Of a stretch of 64,000 nucleotides of DNA, positions 27,601 through 33,599 are shown in pieces (within the stretch, counting starts at the first letter, position 1; every line of letters begins with the position of its first letter). Made by a program: the position numbers and the translations under genes. The notes beneath the pieces were generated by a model. The model saw nothing but the letters and a program-made list of their open reading frames with translations. It ran no database searches and was not told where the DNA came from. The stretch is taken from NCBI RefSeq assembly GCF_047948215.1, contig NC_134456.1, positions 11,123,730-11,187,729 on the forward strand, given 5' to 3'. Source of the DNA: Lycorma delicatula (taxonomy: Eukaryota > Arthropoda > Insecta > Hemiptera > Fulgoridae).

Positions 27601-30600
27601 CTTGGACAGTTACTCAAGGCAGGAGATTGGTTCTTAGTGGTTATCTAAATTTGAAGCCTGCACAACTGCATGCAGTTGTCACTTGTAATGGTAATAATCA
27701 ACAAAGAATTATACAGAGCATTTGGAAAGTCGCTGTGCAGTATGCTTTAGAATTAAGTGGTGAATTTTGTTCTTTTGGCGTTAGGTTGGTTGCGCCGGTG
27801 GTTCGTCCTGGTTTTTTAGTGCTGTCTGGGATTGCAAAATTCTGTGGGGTTTGAGAAATTTTATGACTGGTGAGGATATTTTTTTTAATTTTAGACCTAT
27901 ATGTTTGACAATGTGTTTTTAAACATTCCCTTACAGCTGTGCATCTCTCAGATAACCTTGGAGCAAGCACTGATGTCAGTTTTGACGGAGGAATTGCTAC
28001 TGGTCTCCCCACAACTTTTTACTTACTCATTTGGCAACACAACAGGGGCAGTGTGTTTATGTTGTTTTCATCTGTGAAATAAGTAACTTGTCTACATGTT
28101 TTTGATCATTTTATTTCTATTCGTTTTTTGTCTCATCGTTTAGCAATGGGCTAAAGAAAATGTGTGTTTAATATTAACCTGCAACAGGAATATAAATTTT
28201 TGAAATTGTGTAATGACAATCACAATGAACGTCATTTATTGCACACTACGTATTGGAGAATTTTCTGTTGCACATAAAGGAAAGGGTGATATTGAAGACG
28301 ATGTGAGAACAGCTAAACACAGGAATGTTACTAATGCTATTGCTTCAGCAAACATAAGAGATTTTTAAAGCCAAAGGGTGGAATAACAATAACAGTGATC
28401 TGGTATGCTGCTAAAAAACGACTACCTTTCCATATCAAATTGTTAGACACGAACTCAGTTTCAAAACATAAGACTGCACATATAAACTGGTTGAAAAGTT
28501 GTATGACCCAAAATTTTCATCTGCTAGAACCAAAACCGAGGCAATTATTGTTAACATTATTTCGCCATTTGTATTTGATAATGTGTTGCGTTCTTTGGAA
28601 AACATTAATTATGTAACAGTTACGATGGATAGTTCAAGCAGAAGTGAAGTAAAACTTGTTCCGAATGTTGTAAGATATGTCAGTCCGGAGAAGGGAATTC
28701 AAGTTAAACTTTTATATTTCGATGAAGTGTCAGGTGAAATTGCTCAAATTTTGACTCAGCATCTTTTGCAGTGTGTAAAAAAATATAAATTTGAAGAAAA
28801 GTTGGTTTGTTATACTGCTGATAATACTAACAGTAATTTTGGTGGTATGAAGGGAAAATGTGTTCATAAAAGTTCAAAGTGATTTGGACAGACCTATTTT
28901 AGGAATTGGTTGTTCAGCCCACATCGTACACAATTCAGTTCAAATAGCATGTGATTCTCTACTCCTCAACATAGAAGTTATTGTTTAAAAATTTATAAAT
29001 ATTTTCATATATATACAGTAAGAGTAACAAAACTTAAAAGAGTTCTGTGAATTTATGGAAACAGATTACAAAAAGTATTATCTCATAGCAGCACAAGTTT
29101 TCTTAGTTTGTTATCTGCAATAGAAAGAATTCTTTCCATTTTTGATGGCCTAAAATCATACTTCTTATCATGTGACTAATACCAAAATTATTATTTGATT
29201 TTTTGAAAATCTAGAAAGTGAACTGTTTCTGAAATTACAGTATTCTACATTATTTAAAAATGTAGTTCTGAAATTGGAAGCTAATTCTATCACAGCAATA
29301 GAAGCATTTCAGGTATATTCTGAATTAATTTCTCAACTTCAGGAAAGAAAAACCCACAAATTTATACAATCTTCTGCCAAAGAATTGCTACGCATTCTAA
29401 AAGAAAATAATGATGTTCAGGAACAAAAATTCTTCTCAAGTGTAGATAATTTTTATAATTCCAGTATCCAATACTTAAGAGCTGTGGAGAATCAGTTTTG
29501 ATAAAGTTTGTAAGTTTCTGTGGATAAATTACAAACTGAAATTTCCTGGTCTGATTTAGAAGAGAGTGCACAAGTTGTTAATGAAATTATAAAAGATTCC
29601 ATAAATATTGATGACCAAAGGGTAGGTTGTGGTTCAAGTCTGAGAAAGTACCAGATACTATTGAAGAGAAGTGGAAAGCAATTCTTAAGGTGTTCAGAAA
29701 GACTTATATTTCATGTTGCAATATTTCCAAAATGGTTGAGTTTGTGATGTTTTTGCCTGAGACTACTGCCCCAGTTGAGAGAGTTTTTTTCAATTACAGG
29801 GCACATTTGGTCTGCAGAAAGGGGTAGACTTTCAGTATCTACTGTTAAACATCTGCTAAATGTTAAAATTAATTCAGGACTTTCTTGTTGTTAATTTTAT
29901 GATGTAATTAAAACAAAATAACCATTTCTGAAAAAAGTCATGTCTAGTGAAAAATACAACGGAATAAATAAAGTTTAATGTTTCAGTAAACTGTTAAGAC
30001 TTTTAAGCAATTTCAGAAATGTATCCTGGTTGGACCCAAAAAAATATGGTAAGCCTAGGAAAGGATACAGGAAAGAACCATTCAGAACCATTGAAAGAAC
30101 CATTGTATCGAATGGTTCTTTCGATACAGGAACTCATTTTTCTCTCTCTTATTGAAAAATTTCAGGTAACAGGCCCAAAATTTTGGGCCGAAAACGCTGA
30201 TTGAAATGAAACACCGACTAAACGAACAGAAACTGTTTGATATTTCGGATGCTATGGCCGAAAGTCCATTACAGCCAATGCGTAAATTAGTACACTAGCA
30301 AGATATCGGACTTGTTACCACATGTAAAGCTGTAGGAAAAAAATTGAAACTTCTCCTCTACAAAGTATTGTGTGTTCAAGAACATACCAAAAGACAAAAG
30401 ATTGTCATTGGTTTGAACGTTTTATTGGCCCAAAATTCCATAGGTATCCTCAACATTACGTTTTTTTAGAGATGAAGCGTATATTATTCGTAAAATACAC
30501 GACTGTGGTCAACTAACACCTATGAATTACACGAACAATCTTTACATGAAGAGAAAATTGGAGTCTTGGTCGGTACGAGTAGAACGCGCGTTGTGGGCCC

Positions 30601-31674
30601 AATTTTTTTTTTAAATACAGTTAATGTCATTGTTATTGCGCTGTTTTAACAAACTTCATTATTCAATTAACAGAAGTGGAAATCAATCTCCGTTGATTCC
30701 AACAAGATGACGTCACAGCGAACACATCTAACAGGTCAATGACTTTTACGAGATGTTTGGGTGAACGATTCATATCGAGGGATTTGTGACATGCACGATC
30801 GCCCGATCTGACTCCCCCAGATTACTTTTAGCGGGGGGGCAACGAAACAAGCAGTGTATCTCAACAGACACGCTCGATTGATGAACTAAATCCGCAATAA
30901 CGGTTTACGTGCGAAACATTCCAGTACATCACCTGGTCAGTGTTTGAAACAACTGACCAGGTGATGTACAACTGAGTTAATTTTCATCACCTTTTATCAA
31001 CTATTCTAGTTATTTTAACAGCCGTTTCTATAAAATAAAAATACAAAGTAGTAATTAAGAAAGTTTCATCATTACATTAACATATTTCCAGTTCCCAGCA
31101 ACTTTCCGAACGTCTGTATAATTTAAAAGACATATTAGGAAACAAATCAAGAAAAGAATTAACATTTACTCTCATCTGACACATAAATCTTGGGACTAAT
31201 TTAAAAAATCAGAACAGTAAATTTCAAATTAAATGTAAAATACAAAAATGAGCTGTTAAATTTTATTTGGTACTTTTAAATATAATTTATGATGAATTAT
31301 TCTGCATCTCGTTAGGAGGCAAATGTAATGTAATTACATTACGACTTAAATAAAATAGTTATTTATTTATGATCACATTAAAATATATTTTTTTTTAATT
31401 ATAAAATTTTGTATTAAACTAATTAAAATATTATTTTAAATAATAAAGTTACTCTGTTCATAATACAATAGATTAAAAGTTATTATTATTTAAAATAATA
31501 TTTTAATTAGTTTAATACAAAATTTACATATATATACACACACAAGTTATAGTATAATACTAAAAAAAAAGAGTACGACTATTCTTACACTGATGACACA
31601 TTTTCATGAATAGTATCAACTGTCGTTGAAGACTGAGAAGCATCTGGAAAGTTTGCACACTGTGAGTTATCCAT
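3389..31674 (-). CDS. SLC36/PAT-type proton-coupled amino acid transporter gene, 6 coding exons, 3' end off window
   Basis: Members of this family move small neutral amino acids with protons across plasma or lysosomal membranes; the substrate here cannot be read from sequence. Six exons with GT-AG borders join in consistent phase (2,2,0,2,0,0) to give 267 residues with no stop. Residues 1-55 are a polar cytosolic N-terminus. TM1 (about 57-80) contains LLHVVKSSLGSGVLAMPVAF, the family signature, with His62 at the position of the proton-binding His of mammalian PAT1. TM2 is about 84-106, then a cytosolic linker, TM3 (GSNAVYVVIVAST), TM4 (MIICIFPLLIIGII), TM5 (FLLVGLVMIFYYVL), and FPLFFSTVISGLEGIGT, matching the family FFGTAIF.FEGIG segment. 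The extracellular loop after TM3 is short. Introns are 11.0, 4.5, 3.1, 3.7 and 5.2 kb, and most hold transposon relics. About 200 C-terminal residues should lie left of position 1. Family assignment is firm; which paralogue is unknown. Confidence 0.9.
3820..4850 (-). pseudogene. decayed DDE_3 (mariner/Tc1-like) transposase
   Basis: Minus-strand blocks in order: an N-terminal helix-turn-helix segment WFAERKLVTVVEKNCTRVYR (about 4800) then SVLKGHSPGRLKTS; first catalytic motif FSDEAKLHVFSVGNRHIFWV with GSENPHE; second motif LIFQQDGIPA; third motif region WTSRNTDLTPMEF with a frameshift; LLSYIKDIV; and the C-terminal DYRFDVCRTVNGDHIELYKE. This is the layout of a common arthropod IS630/mariner-type transposase. 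Frameshifts and stops are frequent and no terminal repeats were found. Confidence 0.82.
4990..5084. other. AT-rich spacer
   Basis: Poly-T tract (4991-5017) and AT-rich sequence between the transposase relic and the next candidate element. Confidence 0.4.
5085..5812 (+). mobile_element. possible non-autonomous Helitron-like element
   Basis: Begins TCTATACTATTATATAAAGA, resembling Helitron 5' ends, after an A. It ends near a GC-rich stem CCAGGG...CCCTGG (about 5788-5808) a few bases before CTTAG, roughly like a Helitron 3' hairpin and CTRR. No Rep/helicase coding. GC content rises in the second half (5430-5812). Without a second copy the borders are tentative. Confidence 0.35.
6006..7295 (+). 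mobile_element. mariner element, near full length, inactive
   Basis: About 1290 bp flanked by TA on each side. The terminal inverted repeats 6006-6032 and 7295-7269 match at 23 of 27 positions (core GGTAAGTCA.TTATTATC.GC). This length and the TA target are standard for mariner. It sits in the transporter intron between exons 5 and 6, on the opposite strand to the gene. Confidence 0.88.
6168..7220 (+). pseudogene. mariner transposase (DD34D), broken
   Basis: The N-terminal half is open for 158 codons (6168-6644): KEHRSVIRFLWSESVSGAEI, then EWIEKFKNGRTSVTHDKRAG, and the second helix-turn-helix VTIDEVARRLQISHGSAYEI. A frameshift near 6610 precedes the first catalytic motif IIISDETWNHHYEPESKRKS. 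A stop interrupts FTVFWG. The second catalytic Asp is in LHDNACSHTA, and the third is in LAPSDYYLF exactly 34 residues later. The normally conserved SPDL before it reads STAL. A further stop at 7074 precedes FTSDETVKEV. At least one frameshift and several stops make it inactive, though each domain is still readable. Confidence 0.9.
7318..7625 (+). mobile_element. SINE1: tRNA-headed SINE copy
   Basis: Starts GCCGGGTTAGTCTAGTGGTT (polymerase III box A-like) with box B-like ggtttgagtcc about 60 bp on, and the family block CAGCTGATTT, then the body gtggataccagtgttctttggtg. Related copies lie at 45.4 kb (minus) and 62.2 kb (plus). Preceded by a (AT)n tract at 7297-7317. Confidence 0.75.
7733..7925. 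repeat. dispersed repeat family R1, copy 1
   Basis: Shares a block 'atgatattcagctctacaag ... ttcattacagggactgg ... attattattctcag' with copies at 13.9, 24.9-25.2, 49.5 and 50.1 kb. No coding assignment. Confidence 0.55.
7940..8893. other. intron sequence, AT-rich, nothing recognised
   Basis: Low-complexity AT-rich DNA. A motif 'gatgctgctcagaataaggtttt' at about 8426 recurs in diverged form at about 37943. Confidence 0.5.
8894..8978 (-). CDS. SLC36 gene coding exon 5 (TM3)
   Basis: 85 bp, one base plus 28 codons: KVVDTFLFLTYFGSNAVYVV then IVASTLQE. It corresponds to the conserved 'R.VVD.FL..TQLGFC.VYFVF' TM3 region of SLC36 proteins. The acceptor is tttttcag and the donor GTAAGT. Confidence 0.9.
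8979..9639. other. intron sequence, nothing recognised
   Basis: AT-rich intron between exons 4 and 5, with short ATTCATTAA-type simple repeats near 9065-9115. Confidence 0.5.
9640..10650 (-). pseudogene. decayed mariner transposase
   Basis: Minus-strand reading with many frameshifts: near the right end fragments of the N-terminal DNA-binding region, then in the left third LHDDA (second catalytic Asp region), QITEAIGKMWLENC, FLFLHLKQRLASQRFDDDEL and FLKEGMKKLVKRFESL, the typical mariner C-terminus. Much more decayed than the 6.0-kb mariner and a different lineage. Small internal foldbacks at 10391-10410 and 10418-10439. Confidence 0.7.
10872..12681. other. intron sequence, nothing recognised
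   Basis: AT-rich with homopolymer runs (for example 12025-12075). No frames of note, no terminal repeats found. Confidence 0.5.
12682..12806 (-). CDS. SLC36 gene coding exon 4
   Basis: 125 bp, acceptor actttcag and donor GTGAGT. It encodes VKASQKMCYTLKKKSLGYAE..., equivalent to the cytosolic 'VKCAHHLCRR...' linker after TM2, followed by a short segment leading into TM3. It ends two bases into an Arg codon. A run of nine A residues (three Lys codons) is a potential slippage site. Confidence 0.88.
12807..13880. other. intron sequence; pyrimidine-rich block 13190-13530 unidentified
   Basis: The block at 13190-13530 is CT-rich on the plus strand (AG-rich minus). A 61-codon minus frame (13507-13322) reads KLLKYRFGERIKDKMSKTIK, which could be a LINE fragment, but I cannot place it. 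Confidence 0.4.
13880..14060. repeat. dispersed repeat family R1, copy 2
   Basis: Matches the R1 block: 'gaagatgatattcagcccta ... tatccaccataggaattaac ... catcattactctcag'. Confidence 0.55.
14061..15858. other. intron sequence, nothing recognised
   Basis: AT-rich intron between exons 3 and 4. A slightly more complex stretch at 14690-14840 has no identifiable coding. Confidence 0.5.
15859..16009 (-). CDS. SLC36 gene coding exon 3 (TM1-TM2)
   Basis: 151 bp: one base completing Arg55, then 50 codons starting DIEALLHVVKSSLGSG. It holds the family's most conserved TM1 motif (GSGVLAMPVAFKNAG) and TM2 (GFLGTIFVGLLCTHGTHLL). His62 matches the essential His of PAT transporters. The donor is GTATGT and the acceptor tttttatag. 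This exon alone identifies the family. Confidence 0.92.
16428..16453. repeat. foldback, 11-bp perfect arms, 4-nt loop
   Basis: GTTGTATCTCT / AGAGATACAAC around TTAT. Confidence 0.9.
16493..16532. repeat. foldback, 17-bp perfect arms, 6-nt loop
   Basis: GGTAAAATTGACAAAAG (16493-16509), loop TAGGGA, perfect complement 16516-16532. It lies 40 bp from the foldback at 16428-16453. Confidence 0.93.
17280..17815. other. unidentified island of balanced composition in intron 2
   Basis: GC is clearly higher than in the flanks. On the plus strand a frame reads IIFYADDIVTRVETVVGVTE from about 17526 and stays open to 17810. YADD recalls a reverse-transcriptase box, but the flanking residues do not fit a reverse transcriptase. 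The minus strand is also open for 72 codons (17806-17588). Near 17748-17770 there is a short tandem ACCCTTGT repeat. Probably an old element; identity unknown. Confidence 0.35.
17816..20466. other. intron sequence, nothing recognised
   Basis: Extremely AT-rich, with short frames consistent with chance. Confidence 0.5.
20467..20544 (-). CDS. SLC36 gene coding exon 2
   Basis: 78 bp between a ttttcag acceptor and a GTGAGT donor. It takes one base from its first position to finish a Val codon, then encodes TQLHISEKTNNIEAGENDES..., an acidic polar segment with no membrane helix. It ends with AG, which is completed by A of exon 3 as Arg. The phase agreement on both sides is the main support. Confidence 0.8.
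21261..21299. repeat. imperfect hairpin, 39 nt
   Basis: AAACATGCCAT / ATGGCATGTTT outer arms and an inner AGTTG / CAACT stem around ATC. It lies at the left edge of the decayed ORF at 21.3-22.9 kb. Confidence 0.8.
21265..22925 (+). pseudogene. decayed copy of a large dispersed arthropod ORF (unclassified, likely transposon-derived)
   Basis: Three-frame reading recovers ordered blocks of a long protein that I remember as highly repeated in arthropod and cnidarian genomes, with no function I can name. They are DNFCYICGEV-like at 21310; YLINQSELNDLV at 21790; NDVVFLLEALGHIHKP at 21957; YSLKAVLLQVGNNIPLNL at 22037; YENMKLCLILFSMRNI-like at 22118; CFCVSGIAEIGRIV at 22232; VYLLPLHIKLGLIKFFVKAL at 22366; ATLKEVTNGPQNKK at 22481; FLGNQKADN-like at 22607; VDFFHTNLGVLV-like at 22722; TRKSKRS-like at 22888. 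Stops and frameshifts are many. The block order and spacing match one gene, so it is a single full-length-scale copy rather than fragments. Confidence 0.7.
23040..23830. other. intron sequence, nothing recognised
   Basis: AT-rich, rich in poly-A and TATA-type simple sequence. Confidence 0.5.
23831..23952 (+). mobile_element. SINE2 fragment: tRNA box B head with tail Y
   Basis: Box B-like GGGTTCGAATCTC then 'agtcacacatgacattttttatgttacaaaa', the same head as the antisense SINE at 62.3-62.4 kb. Its tail is different: 'cacaagcttcaagcttatat gatgatatcatcatc', then A13. 5'-truncated (no box A). Confidence 0.65.
24860..25200. repeat. dispersed repeat family R1, copy 3 (diverged)
   Basis: The start 'aacaaaaaaggttgaacgcaa ... 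gtattctcaatca' matches 50093-50165, and 'gtagtgaacatcatcataatcag' near 25138 matches the later R1 block. Confidence 0.4.
25430..27560. other. intron sequence, nothing recognised
   Basis: AT-rich intron 1 sequence with homopolymer runs. I found no convincing exon or element. Confidence 0.5.
27560..28020. other. unidentified GC-richer block left of the hAT relic
   Basis: Open 75 codons on plus (27627-27854: LNLKPAQLHAVVTCNGNNQQ...) and 104 codons on minus (28012-27698: RPVAIPPSKLTSVLAPRLSE...). Neither is recognised. It could be the 5' part of the adjacent hAT element or a separate relic. Confidence 0.35.
28200..29890 (+). pseudogene. decayed hAT-superfamily transposase
   Basis: Ordered plus-strand blocks: EFSVAHKGKGDIEDDVRTAK (28255) near the BED-finger end; LLDTNSVSKHKTA; then an open stretch of 127 codons (28499-28882) with YDPKFSSARTKTEAIIVNII, YVTVTMDSSSRSEVKLVPNV and VCYTADNTNSNFGGMKGK, the catalytic-core region; then GIGCSAHIVHNSVQIACD in another frame; ERILSIFDGLKSYF; and at the C-terminus PETTAPVERVFF and RLSVSTVKHLLNVKINS, the hAT dimerisation domain. 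Frameshifts and stops separate the blocks. Terminal repeats were not identified. Confidence 0.82.
30093..30122. repeat. foldback, 12-bp perfect arms, 6-nt loop
   Basis: GAAAGAACCATT / AATGGTTCTTTC with loop GTATCG. A second, nested pairing GTATCGA / TCGATAC (30105-30127) uses the loop, and AGAACCATT occurs three times just upstream. Confidence 0.9.
30180..31020 (+). pseudogene. decayed DDE_3 (mariner-like) transposase, second relic
   Basis: Plus-strand fragments of the same general family as the 32.2-kb element: FDISDAMAESPLQPMRKL (about 30235), TFFRDEAYIIRKIHDCGQLT (first catalytic region, about 30460), a segment like FQQDDVTANTSNRS (about 30695), ARSPDLTPPDYF (about 30797, with a base change) and a C-terminal TWSVFETTDQVMYN. 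Heavily mutated; ends undefined. Confidence 0.65.
30924..30969. repeat. foldback, 18-bp perfect arms, 10-nt loop
   Basis: GTACATCACCTGGTCAGT (30924-30941) and its exact complement (30952-30969). It lies in the C-terminal part of the transposase relic, so one arm is probably an inverted copy of the other. Confidence 0.93.
31404..31525. repeat. perfect 43-bp inverted repeat in intron 1 of the transporter gene
   Basis: Arms 31404-31446 and 31483-31525 are exact reverse complements (outermost bases AAATTTTGTATTAAAC...). The spacer is 36 bp. It lies 63 bp downstream of the exon 1 donor, so the pre-mRNA would carry a long perfect hairpin. No coding and no clear target duplication were seen. It may be a young foldback MITE or a local inverted duplication. 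Confidence 0.96.
31589..31674 (-). CDS. SLC36 gene coding exon 1 (start codon)
   Basis: ATG at 31674-31672 opens MDNSQCANFPDASQSSTTVD..., 28 codons plus two bases, ending at a GTAAGA donor (31588-31583). It encodes a serine/threonine-rich cytosolic tail, normal for SLC36 N-termini. The sequence just upstream (31693-31675) follows a pyrimidine-rich tract ending in AG (31695-31694), so a 5'UTR intron is possible. I chose this ATG because the reading frame continues in phase into exon 2 and no in-frame ATG precedes it within the putative exon. Confidence 0.75.
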
Positions 31675-32089
31675 TATGATGATTTTAGTCTAACTAAAAA
31701 TTAAAAAAACTAGATTTCATTGAATGAAGTAAACCTAATTTTATCTTATCTATTCAGTTAATCAGATACTAAAATAATTAATTACTACAAAACCCAAATT
31801 CAAATTTTTATATCAAACCTTATATAAACATACAACTAAAACTGTTGTATTTTTTGTTTAAATTGAGTAGGCAAATACTATCACCATTACTAGATATTTT
31901 ATTAGTCATTGTATAATTATATTAGTATAGAAACTCAGTAACACATTTATTACTGCTAACTGTTAAACTCATTAAACCAACCTTCTCATTTCTTATCTTA
32001 ATGTTCTATTTGTGCAAAATATAAATGGCAAATTATAATAATCTGTGTTGTCTAATATGATTTTATGTTTTTACTGTAAATTTATGTGT

Positions 32090-32225
32090 TCACCCCCCCC
32101 CCCTCCCACTCTCTCATCTTCAATTGATAAATGTGATTATAACTTAAAAATCTCAATGGAATTATAAAAATAACTTATATCATTTTCTTTCTTCTCTCAC
32201 TCTCTCTTTCCTACTTTTTAACACT
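32090..32225. repeat. poly-C and CT-rich simple sequence
   Basis: A poly-C run interrupted by one T (32091-32103), then CTCTCTC-rich sequence to about 32210. Confidence 0.8.
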
Positions 32226-32242
32226 GCGTGTTTCATATTAAT

Positions 32243-33592
32243 AGGGTGTCCCATATAAAACGCAACCCAACCTTATATCGGTAGGTATTGAAATAATAAA
32301 AAGGCATGCGTAAATGTAAATGTATTTTTTATTATTATCATCCATTACCTTACATTTAGAGTAAATGTTGGAAGTGGCCGCCATCTTCTTGAATATAAGC
32401 TTCAATTCTTTTTACAGCGTTTTTTCTTGTAACTTTTTTCAAAGTATGTGGCCGGATATTTAATACAGCTTGTTCAGTATTGACTTCCAATCGTTCAAGT
32501 GTTCGTGGTTTGTTGCTGTAGGCTTATTCTTTGAGGTAACCCCGTAGAAAAAAATCCGCCGCAGTCAAATCTGGAGATCTTGGTGGCCACAAGCCTCGAC
32601 CGATAACACGATTACCGAAGAATTCCTCGACGAAATCAGAAGTTGAACCTGCGTAGTGCGATGTCGCACCGTCGTGTTGTAGCCGGCAGTGTCTGTCTTC
32701 CTCTTCCAAGAGTGCGATGAACCGAAATAAAATATCCTGATATCGTTCTGCATTAATGGTGTACACGAAAAAAATAGGACCGATTATTTTCTTCCGCGAT
32801 ATCGCGTACCACACGCCCGACTTCTGCGGGTGTAATTGTTTTTCGCGATAAACATGGGGATTTTCAGCGCTCCAAATTCTACTGTTTTGGTTGTTTACGT
32901 AGCTTTCCAAATGAAACCGTGCTTCATCTGTGAAAAATAACGAATCCATAACATTAATTCCCTCACGCAGAAATCGACGGAACCGTTGACAACATTGTAG
33001 CCGTTTATCTTTGTCGGGCTCAAGAAGTCGATGAACCGTTTGAATGCGATAAGGTCGTAATTGTAATCGTTTGGTCGCCCGATGAACAGTCGATTTAGAC
33101 AAATTAATTTCAGCAGACAAACGTCTGATCGATTGCAGGGACGTCTGATCGATTTATTTGGCGAGGCGAGTAATCGGTCTTTGATTTCAGTAACTATCTG
33201 TATTCAACACTGACGCAGATCTTTTGTGTTCCTTGTTATTAACAGAACCGGTCTCTCTAAATTTTGCGACTAACCTTAATACTGATGTTTTTTTAGGAGC
33301 CGGTTTATCCGGGTAATGGCGAAACAAATTGCTTGCACTGCAACCACCGATTTCGTACTGAAGTACGACTCAACAATGAAAACACGTTCATCTAGCGAAA
33401 ACACCATCTTGTCTCTAGCAATACACTGAACGTTATGATTGCAATGTTGTTCCTATCGGTAGTGTTCTACTGCGTCGCCGCGATGTTCGGATGTTGGACG
33501 TGTTCATTTCAGTAACGAGTAAGGGAGTAAGCTTGACTTTTGAAATTTCATGGATGAGTGATTGATGGGTTGCATTTTATATGGGACACCCT
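32243..33592 (-). mobile_element. mariner/Tc1-like (DDE_3) element with well-preserved terminal inverted repeats
   Basis: Terminal repeats 32243-32269 and 33592-33566 match at 26 of 27 positions (AGGGTGTCCCATATAAAA.GCAACCCA). The element is about 1350 bp with adjacent TA dinucleotides. It sits less than 600 bp upstream of the transporter start codon, in the same orientation. Confidence 0.88.
32337..33414 (-). pseudogene. transposase of the 32.2-kb element, recently broken
   Basis: Reading starts near 33408 with VFSLDERVFIVESYFSTKSV, frameshifts to PDKPAPKKTSVLRLVAKFRE (helix-turn-helix region), then a few stops, and runs open for 198 codons from 33120: SAEINLSKSTVHRATKRLQL; FFTDEARFHLESYVNNQNSR (first Asp); IWSAENPHV; HCRLQHDGATSHYA (second Asp); LWPPRSPDLTAADFFLRGYL (third). 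The second Asp and the last D of LTAAD are separated by 38 residues. After one in-frame stop (TAA, 32522-32520) the C-terminus continues normally: AYSNKPRTLERLEVNTEQ ... GGHFQHLL, with its own stop. The best-preserved transposase of its type here. Confidence 0.88.
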
Positions 33593-33599
33593 GTAGATT

